This document shows, piece by piece, positions 1 to 5,134 of a stretch of 10,082 nucleotides of DNA (position 1 is its first letter; each line of letters begins with the position of its first letter). The notes under the pieces were generated by a model. It made no database searches. It was not told the DNA's origin and saw nothing but the letters and a program-made list of their open reading frames with translations. The position numbers and the translations under genes were made by a program. The stretch is from contig JAAZZY010000060.1 in the NCBI GenBank assembly GCA_014239035.1, positions 1-10,082 on the forward strand, read 5' to 3'. This DNA is from Chlamydiia bacterium (GTDB taxonomy: Bacteria > Chlamydiota > Chlamydiia > Chlamydiales > JAAZZY01).

Positions 1-1228
1 ATTTTAATACCTTCTTTCTTGTTTCAATAAGGGCCGTTACTGTTTGCTCTACTTGCTCAATGGTATGCTTACAAGTAGGCACAAGTCTTAGTAGTAGCAC
101 CCCGGGAGGCACTACAGGATACATCACCCCAGAACAGAAAATATGGTGGTCTTCTCTTAATGTTTTGATAAAGGCCTTAGTTGCCGGCAACCCTCCTGTC
201 TGCATATGAACAGGTGTAATAGGAGATCCCGTATCACCACTATCAAAACCCTCTTCTACAAGTCGCTTCTGCAAGTGGTTTGCTACTTTCCATAATTGAT
301 CTCTGCGATCAGGCTCAGCGAGTATAACATCAAGCGTAGAAGAAACAGCTTCTGTATATATCAAGGGGAGATTTTTTGCAAAGATGACAGGACGAGCATT
401 CCATTTGATATGTTCAATAACTGCTTCATTAGCTGCTACAAACCCACCGATTCCCGCAAAGCATTTAGCAAACGTAGAAAAATAAAGATCGATTTTATCT
501 TGAACTCCAAAGTGCTCTCCAACACCTCTTCCAGTTAAGCCCATTATTCCAATTCCATGTGCATCGTCAACAAGTAGGCGCGCGTTATATTTTTCTTTTA
601 AAGCGCAAATCTCAGGAAGAGGAGCAAGTTCTCCACTCATTCCATAAACGCCATCTGTAACAATTAAGATTCCACCGTCTGATCGAGCGCGAGTAGATTT
701 TAGAATGCGCTCTAAATGCTCCATACTATTGTGTCTGAAAACTCTAAATTGACTGCGTTTATTTGCGGCAAGCTTTGCCCCATCTACAATACATGCATGG
801 GCATCGTGATCAATGATAACGGTGTCATTTTGACCCACTAGGCTTGTGATGATACCGATAACCCCAAGATATCCATAGTTAAATAAAAGCGCAGAATCTT
901 TACTGCAAAAATTCGCAAGTTTTGTTTCAAATGCTTCATGATACTTCGTCAACCCACTCATCAAGCGAGCACCCATAGGATAAGATGTGCCGTATGTCTC
1001 TAAAACCTCTGCTGCCACCTTTCTAGGAGTTGGGTGGTCTGCCATACCTAAATAGTCATTAATAGACCAAACAACCATGGATTTATTGTTGAAATGCATT
1101 GTAGTGCCAAGTGGCCCTTCGAGTATGGGCATAGCGTAATAATTGCTCTCAGAATTACGAATGTCTAAAAACATGCCCTCTTTATTGTGGCATTTATCAA
1201 ACAGATCCCCAGTTTGAGCGGTCTCCAT
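1..1228 (-). CDS. PLP-dependent alpha-oxoamine synthase family protein (partial, C-terminus outside window)
   Basis: This cytosolic fold-type I PLP enzyme belongs to the family that condenses an amino acid with an acyl-CoA. Read on the minus strand, 409 codons are open from ATG at 1228-1226 to the window edge. The family is usually close to 400-420 residues, so little is missing. Visible family landmarks are the stacking His (about residue 144, in DHDAHAC), the TDGVYGMSGELAPL block (191-204), the PLP-contacting DDAHG (D221, H224), the Schiff-base lysine K255 in STFAKCFAGIGG, and a C-terminal PPGVLLLRLVPT block with the expected carboxylate-binding Arg (about 381). The N-terminal NYYAMPILEGPLG segment is of the type I recall from Bacteroidetes-like members annotated variously as KBL, AONS or serine palmitoyltransferase. 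Substrate therefore cannot be assigned: sphingoid base, biotin precursor and threonine breakdown are all open. It stands alone and divergent from its neighbours, with no biotin or threonine dehydrogenase gene in sight. Confidence 0.9.
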   Translation of the reverse strand, partial: METAQTGDLFDKCHNKEGMFLDIRNSESNYYAMPILEGPLGTTMHFNNKSMVVWSINDYLGMADHPTPRKVAAEVLETYGTSYPMGARLMSGLTKYHEAFETKLANFCSKDSALLFNYGYLGVIGIITSLVGQNDTVIIDHDAHACIVDGAKLAANKRSQFRVFRHNSMEHLERILKSTRARSDGGILIVTDGVYGMSGELAPLPEICALKEKYNARLLVDDAHGIGIMGLTGRGVGEHFGVQDKIDLYFSTFAKCFAGIGGFVAANEAVIEHIKWNARPVIFAKNLPLIYTEAVSSTLDVILAEPDRRDQLWKVANHLQKRLVEEGFDSGDTGSPITPVHMQTGGLPATKAFIKTLREDHHIFCSGVMYPVVPPGVLLLRLVPTCKHTIEQVEQTVTALIETRKKVLK

Positions 1229-1234
1229 TGATTG

Positions 1235-1241
1235 TCTCCTT
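1235..1241 (-). promoter_or_regulatory. Shine-Dalgarno site of the oxoamine synthase gene
   Basis: The minus strand reads AAGGAGA six bases before the ATG at 1228. This is a near-ideal Shine-Dalgarno sequence and fixes the start. No convincing -35/-10 pair was found further upstream on the minus strand. The best -10-like hexamer, TATAAC at 1308-1303, has no matching -35. Confidence 0.8.
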
Positions 1242-1364
1242 ATCCCTTAAATCACGTCTCTAAAGCTCCTTCTACAAAGAATGTTGATAAAATGCCATAA
1301 AAGTTATAATTTTTTTTTACATATTAATAATGAGATATTTGGAGGGATTTAGCTCATTTATACC

Positions 1365-1376
1365 ACTATATATAGT
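1365..1376. repeat. 12-base perfect palindrome in the divergent intergenic region
   Basis: ACTATATATAGT is its own reverse complement. It lies in the 281-base gap between two divergently transcribed genes, about 85 bases upstream of the -35 of the plus-strand promoter. It could be a small operator, but an alternating AT run of this kind can also arise by chance in AT-rich DNA. Apart from this palindrome and the promoter at 1461-1489, I see nothing recognisable in 1242-1460. Confidence 0.3.
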
Positions 1377-1460
1377 AGATAGATTTGAAAGGAGAAGGGG
1401 ACTTTCGGCGGAATATCCCTAGTAGACTGATTATAAGTAGCTTGAGGGTAAATTTATGAC

Positions 1461-1489
1461 TTGACATTCCTTGAAAAACCTGCTATAAT
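1461..1489 (+). promoter_or_regulatory. Perfect-consensus extended -10 sigma-70-type promoter
   Basis: TTGACA at 1461-1466 and TATAAT at 1484-1489 are separated by exactly 17 bases. TG stands one base before the -10 (TGCTATAAT from 1481), giving the extended -10 element. All twelve core bases match consensus. The expected transcription start is near 1495-1497, only about 14 bases before the ATG at 1510. The promoter can only serve the downstream protease-like gene. Confidence 0.85.
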
Positions 1490-1498
1490 AGACTTAGC

Positions 1499-1503
1499 AG
1501 GAG
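1499..1503 (+). promoter_or_regulatory. Shine-Dalgarno site at the extreme 5' end of the transcript
   Basis: AGGAG is followed by a six-base spacer and ATG at 1510, which decides the start. With transcription predicted to begin at about 1496, this site would sit within the first few nucleotides of the mRNA. Confidence 0.75.
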
Positions 1504-1509
1504 ATATTT

Positions 1510-2616
1510 ATGACAGCAATTACATCCTATTCAAACTTAGCTGCTGAGTACATAGCTAGCAGCACTACTTCCGGAGCAAAAGAAGGTGATGCTTTGCTAA
1601 AACAGCAAGCTCACTCAGCTGAGGTATCACATGGTGGTGTGCGCTATTCTACAAGAGAGGAAAACTCAAAATCTGTAGGAAAATACACTAGAATTACAGT
1701 AAGAGATCCAAGCTTTAGAAGAAGACACCGCTATTTTTTCAGCTTTATTAAAGCTATTGGCTCCATGTTTAGTCGCCTAAGAAGAACAGGATCTGTAAAG
1801 ACATATCTTGGTGGAAGAACAGCTCATTTGAGATCTCGCCTCCCTCAAGACGACAGAATAGCACTGGCTGCAACAAAGGTTTGTGGGACACTGAATAATG
1901 AAAGTTTGCCTACAGTCGCAGCGACCCCCACAAGTTCAGGTTATGGAATAAATACTGGGCCTATATTTATAGCGAGTAAATCTTCCACTAGAAGAGAAAG
2001 AGGAGACCTGGGAGAAAAAGTTGCAAATGTTGTAGCAGATTTTAACAAAGATCTAGTAGTTGAGAAGGGATTCTATGAAATCCAGCTCTCAACAGCTGTA
2101 GTTGGAACCTTCATGACAGAGCCTCATCAAGTTTCATTCATTATTGATCCACATAGAAAACAGTTTTACCTTGTCGATTCCAAAGGCATGAAACCAGAGA
2201 AACTCGCCTTTTATAATCATTTAACCACAAGTCCAGTAGATGTAAACGTCGCAGATTTTATCAACGAACTTAGAACTCAAGAACGCTTTAAAGATTATGA
2301 TCTTGTTACCACACCTGAATTTCAGGGAGCAGGAGATTGTGTAGCTGCTTCAGAAGCTGTTTCTCGCTCGCTTTCAGTTGTTCGTATGCAGTTGATTGAT
2401 TTGGGCCGTTTAGATGCTGTAGATAAGCATTATGAAATTGAGACAGCGATTGGAATGGTTCATGAGAACTATGATCAAACTGTAACAGATGATATTCGAG
2501 CAAAACTGGAAGATGAAATTGTACAAAGAAGACGCCCTGCTACTGTGAAAGTGCAACGAGAAGAAGTGTCAGGCCTTGACTTTTATATGGACGACGACGG
2601 CTTCGCAGTAGTTTAA
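1510..2616 (+). CDS. Candidate secreted CE-clan (Ulp1/deubiquitinase-like) cysteine protease
   Basis: I do not recognise this 368-residue protein as a named gene. Its C-terminal half carries a plausible CE-clan active site: H206 in PHQVSFIID, D223 in FYLVDSKG, Q272 and C277 in EFQGAGDCVAA. The His-to-Asp spacing of 17 equals that of yeast Ulp1 (H514/D531); Gln-to-Cys is 5 against 6, and Asp-to-Cys is 54 against 49. The beta-strand pattern around His (hydrophobic run ending in ID, then FYLVDS) also fits. Departures are no Trp after the His and DCV instead of DCG. The N-terminus (1-50) is Ser/Thr/Ala-rich and disordered-looking, as in type III effectors. Residues 61-112 are very basic around a short hydrophobic stretch (76-89), and the C-terminus is acidic. 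It is transcribed as a single gene between its own promoter and a terminator. Role as a host-directed deubiquitinase, deSUMOylase or acetyltransferase is inference. Confidence 0.55.
   Translation: MTAITSYSNLAAEYIASSTTSGAKEGDALLKQQAHSAEVSHGGVRYSTREENSKSVGKYTRITVRDPSFRRRHRYFFSFIKAIGSMFSRLRRTGSVKTYLGGRTAHLRSRLPQDDRIALAATKVCGTLNNESLPTVAATPTSSGYGINTGPIFIASKSSTRRERGDLGEKVANVVADFNKDLVVEKGFYEIQLSTAVVGTFMTEPHQVSFIIDPHRKQFYLVDSKGMKPEKLAFYNHLTTSPVDVNVADFINELRTQERFKDYDLVTTPEFQGAGDCVAASEAVSRSLSVVRMQLIDLGRLDAVDKHYEIETAIGMVHENYDQTVTDDIRAKLEDEIVQRRRPATVKVQREEVSGLDFYMDDDGFAVV
2404..2436 (+). repeat. Intragenic copy of a 33-base duplicated segment (copy A)
   Basis: This stretch lies inside the protease-like gene (codons 299-309, GRLDAVDKHYE). 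It recurs with three substitutions at 2625-2657, just after the stop codon. It begins GGCCGTTTAGATGCT in both copies. Confidence 0.85.
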
Positions 2617-2624
2617 TTAATGAC

Positions 2625-2657
2625 GGCCGTTTAGATGCTATAGATACGCATTAAGAA
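2625..2657 (+). repeat. Degenerate post-stop copy of the duplicated segment (copy B)
   Basis: 30 of 33 bases match 2404-2436. Copy B lies nine bases after the TAA at 2614-2616, in a different reading frame from the gene. In the frame equivalent to copy A it reads GRLDAIDTH and then TAA, because the Tyr codon TAT has become TAA. It looks like the leftover end of a tandem paralogue or a local slippage/recombination product. A second weak block (AAATTGA) follows a few bases later and echoes the ATTGA after copy A. Confidence 0.8.
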
Positions 2658-2688
2658 TCAAAATTGATCCACTAAATGAAATTGTTAT

Positions 2689-2717
2689 AAAAGACCTATC
2701 ATCAGATAGGTCTTTTT
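2689..2717 (+). terminator. Strong intrinsic terminator after the protease-like gene
   Basis: A perfect 12-base stem, AAAAGACCTATC (2689-2700) with GATAGGTCTTTT (2705-2716), closes on the four-base loop ATCA. It merges into a T run (2713-2717). It ends the single-gene transcript starting at the 1461-1489 promoter. The reverse orientation also ends in a short T run, so it may work both ways. Confidence 0.9.
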
Positions 2718-2743
2718 CTATTTCTAAATAGAGCCTTATTTGA

Positions 2744-2749
2744 TACAAT
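2744..2749 (+). promoter_or_regulatory. Candidate -10 element of the GT-B-like gene
   Basis: TACAAT matches TATAAT at five of six bases and lies nine bases before the ATG at 2759. The -35 position (2721-2726, TTTCTA) is poor and abuts the terminator tail. If this is the promoter, the message starts within a few bases of the ATG. No other promoter-like hexamer fits between the terminator and the gene. Confidence 0.3.
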
Positions 2750-2758
2750 ACCTTTATT

Positions 2759-3970
2759 ATGAGAACTTTTTTTCTAACAATTTCTATTCTGGCAGCTGCT
2801 TGTGGATATTCCCTGTTGGAAGCACATGAGCAAAAATCAGCTTCACCTGTTGTGGAAGTGTCTAACCTATTTGTTCTTTATGACACCGGAGAGACTCAGT
2901 TTTTAACTCCTGTGATTTCAAAACTTGACAAAGAAGGCAAGGATTATAGAATTCTTGTTATGGGAACAGCCGCTGAGGTCATAAAAAATGCTCATTTACC
3001 AGAGGATAAAGTTATTTCTTTAGAGTCCCTTGGTATTGAAAAAGTTGTAGATAAAACAACATCGAGATTTGAAGAGCTTTCTCAAAGAGAGCTTGAAATG
3101 ATTCACAGTCAAATTAAGACTAACAACCTTGTTATTGGATTTGCCTCCATAATTCAAAAGCAATTGGCTATTGAATATGCATCCGATGCTCATACATTCA
3201 TGGTATGGGATAACTTTGTAGCCACAAACCCCGAAGGGGGAGATGCCTTTAAAGTTGCTCATGAAATTCAGCATGTCGTAGATAAAGTTCTATATCCTTC
3301 TAATTACGTTGCCGTAAATATGCAAAATAGGCCCTACAACTTTGAAGTGGTAGGTCACCCTTCTTTGCAAACTTTTTGTGAAGAATTTGCTGCCATTGAT
3401 CAGTCAGAGATTCGAGAAAAGCTTGCGCTTTCTCCTGATCAAAAAGTTAGAGCTTATCTAGGTGGATGGTGTGGAGATGAAGATTATCAGAAAGGTTTCG
3501 AGCTTTTTGTTAGCTGTATTGTCGACAATCCTTTTGAAGATGATTTATTTATCATTCAACCCCACCCAAAAAGCGGAGACGGCAAATTTGAAAGAGAGCT
3601 CCTTGAATTTTATGGAGTCACAAATTTTTTAATTCCTCCTGAAAAGACGGTCAACACTCAAGAAGTAGTTGCTATTTCAACAGGTCCTGTGATGTGCCAC
3701 AAATCAACTGTTGGTATAAAAGTTGCAGCGCTAGGTAAAGATGTTATTCATATTCTACCTGAGGAGGATGAATACTCTAACGCACTTATAGATGCTGAAG
3801 TTGCTCCATGTGTTGCAACAGCTGATGAGCTGAATCAGCTTCTTTTAGCGCCCTCGCTAGAAGAGCGTACTCAAGATCTTTATACGCTTATGATGATGCC
3901 TAAAGATGCTACAGATCAAGTCTATAGTCAAATTGTAGACTCAAAACATTCTTGGCGTAATAGCGCCTAA
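2759..3970 (+). CDS. Exported protein with GT-B-like (glycosyltransferase/epimerase-like) features, function unknown
   Basis: The 403-residue product begins with a typical export signal: R2, hydrophobic core 4-14, then either a lipobox ending at C15 (ILAAAC) or signal peptidase I cleavage near residue 22. The mature part looks like two Rossmann-type halves. The first half has alternating strands from LFVLYDTGE (37-45) to VDKVLYPSNYVAV (174-186) and ends at VGHP (198-201), a motif placed like the one in LpxB-type GT-B enzymes. The second half starts at RAYLGGWCGD (231-240) and continues with FIIQPHP (264-270). It ends with STGPVMCHKSTVGIKVAALG (307-326), reminiscent of the donor-binding region of UDP-GlcNAc epimerases and capsule or teichoic acid transferases. 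A donor nucleotide sugar is not expected outside the cytoplasm, so a catalytic role is uncertain. No Shine-Dalgarno precedes the ATG. It sits alone between a terminator and the aroC operon. Confidence 0.6.
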   Translation: MRTFFLTISILAAACGYSLLEAHEQKSASPVVEVSNLFVLYDTGETQFLTPVISKLDKEGKDYRILVMGTAAEVIKNAHLPEDKVISLESLGIEKVVDKTTSRFEELSQRELEMIHSQIKTNNLVIGFASIIQKQLAIEYASDAHTFMVWDNFVATNPEGGDAFKVAHEIQHVVDKVLYPSNYVAVNMQNRPYNFEVVGHPSLQTFCEEFAAIDQSEIREKLALSPDQKVRAYLGGWCGDEDYQKGFELFVSCIVDNPFEDDLFIIQPHPKSGDGKFERELLEFYGVTNFLIPPEKTVNTQEVVAISTGPVMCHKSTVGIKVAALGKDVIHILPEEDEYSNALIDAEVAPCVATADELNQLLLAPSLEERTQDLYTLMMMPKDATDQVYSQIVDSKHSWRNSA

Positions 3971-3981
3971 ATTTATTCTCC

Positions 3982-4011
3982 CTTACACAAAAATTATTAT
4001 TCCGTTATAAA
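3982..4011 (+). promoter_or_regulatory. Candidate promoter of the aroC-trp operon
   Basis: CTTACA (3982-3987, four of six consensus) and TATAAA (4006-4011, five of six) are separated by 18 bases. Transcription would start near 4018, giving a leader of about 25 bases with no room for an attenuator. A second -10-like TACAAT lies at 4023-4028 without a -35. No terminator was seen in the 72-base gap after the preceding gene, so readthrough from it is also possible. Confidence 0.35.
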
Positions 4012-4042
4012 AAATTAACTTTTACAATACACGCGTATACTT

Positions 4043-5134
4043 ATGGCACAGAATAGTTTTGGAAACATTTTTAGGATCACTACTTTTGGTGAGTCGCACG
4101 GGGTCGCAATTGGGGTTGTTATCGATGGATGTCCTGCTCTTTTACCACTAAAGGTTGAGGATATTCAAAAAGAGCTTGATAAGAGGGCTCCAGGTAAAAC
4201 TCCCTTTACCACACCACGAAAAGAAAAAGATAAAGCAGAAATTTTGTCGGGTGTTTTTCAAGGGAAAACAACAGGAGCTCCTATTGCAGTTGTCATCTTT
4301 AATAAAGATGCTGATTCAAGTAAATATGAGCCGATAAAAAATCTTTTGCGTCCAGGTCATGCAAATTTCACATACATTAAAAAGTATGGCATCTTTGATC
4401 ATAGGGGTGGAGGAAGAGCATCAGCTAGAGAGACTGCAGCAAGAGTTGCAGCTGGAGCTGTTGCTAAAAAATTCTTGGAACACCATAAGATCTATCCACT
4501 AGCCTATATTCAAGCAATCGGAGAGATCGAAGCAAAGACCCCAGACTCAGCACACAAAACACTCGAAAAGAAAATTAATTCAAGTCCGATCTACTGTCCA
4601 GATTTTAAACAGTCCAAAATAATGATGGATCAAATACTCAAAGCCAAAAAAGATGGTGATTCACTCGGTGCCATTATTGAGGCGAAAGTAGACAATCTGC
4701 CTGTTGGGCTTGGGGACCCAATATATGAGAAGCTAGAAGCAAATCTTGCCAAAGCAATGATGACACTTCCGGCCACTCGTGGGATAGAATTTGGAGAAGG
4801 GTTTAACGCAGCTCGAATGAAAGGCTCTGAGCATAATGATCCGTTTGTTATGAGAGGAAAAAAAATTAAATCTTCCACAAATCATGCAGGGGGAACTCTT
4901 GGAGGAATTTCAACAGGAATGCCCCTTCTATTTAGGGTCGCCTTTAAACCCACATCTAGCATCATGAAGCCTCAAAAAACTGTGAACCTAAAAGGGGAGA
5001 GTAAAAGCTTTTCTCTTCCGAAAGGATCGCGTCACGATCCTTGCGTGGCGATACGAGCAGTGCCCATTATTGAAGCAATGACAGCGCTTGTGCTCGCAGA
5101 TGCACTATTAATGAATAGGTGTGCACAGTTATGA
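4043..5134 (+). CDS. aroC: Chorismate synthase
   Basis: AroC carries out the last shikimate-pathway step, eliminating phosphate from 5-enolpyruvylshikimate-3-phosphate to give chorismate with reduced FMN, in the cytosol. At 363 residues it is full length. It shows the three family signatures: FGESHGVAIGVVIDGCP (15-31, invariant H19), the FMN/substrate block RGGGRASARETAARVAAG (121-138), and RHDPCVAIRAVPIIEAM (330-346). The usual RPGHAD appears as RPGHAN (103-108), so Asp is replaced by Asn; the invariant H106 is kept. The ATG at 4043 aligns with the family N-terminus but has no Shine-Dalgarno. It is first in a trp operon: its TGA overlaps the trpE ATG (ATGA at 5131-5134), so the chorismate-making and chorismate-using enzymes are translationally coupled. 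Confidence 0.97.
   Translation: MAQNSFGNIFRITTFGESHGVAIGVVIDGCPALLPLKVEDIQKELDKRAPGKTPFTTPRKEKDKAEILSGVFQGKTTGAPIAVVIFNKDADSSKYEPIKNLLRPGHANFTYIKKYGIFDHRGGGRASARETAARVAAGAVAKKFLEHHKIYPLAYIQAIGEIEAKTPDSAHKTLEKKINSSPIYCPDFKQSKIMMDQILKAKKDGDSLGAIIEAKVDNLPVGLGDPIYEKLEANLAKAMMTLPATRGIEFGEGFNAARMKGSEHNDPFVMRGKKIKSSTNHAGGTLGGISTGMPLLFRVAFKPTSSIMKPQKTVNLKGESKSFSLPKGSRHDPCVAIRAVPIIEAMTALVLADALLMNRCAQL

Noticed and set aside
296..538. An 80-codon plus-strand open frame.
   Set aside because: It lies antisense inside the well-supported oxoamine synthase gene and has no ribosome site or recognisable protein.
2617..2688. A possible short coding remnant after the protease-like gene.
   Set aside because: Apart from the 33-base copy there is no open frame of useful length. 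I treat it as a repeat relic, not a pseudogene.
3260..3274. HEIQH (residues 168-172) in the GT-B-like protein, which fits the zinc-protease HExxH pattern.
   Set aside because: The segment is followed by VDKVLYPSNYVAV and VGHP, arranged as in GT-B proteins, with no third zinc ligand or protease context. The five-residue pattern is common by chance.
4630..4878. An 82-codon minus-strand open frame inside aroC, and similar antisense frames inside trpE, trpG and the GT-B-like gene.
   Set aside because: All are fully contained in conserved genes on the other strand and show no domain or start signal of their own.
5119..5130. GTG start four codons upstream for trpE.
   Set aside because: The ATG at 5131 overlaps the aroC stop as ATGA, the same coupling used at three other junctions, and has a better-placed ribosome site.
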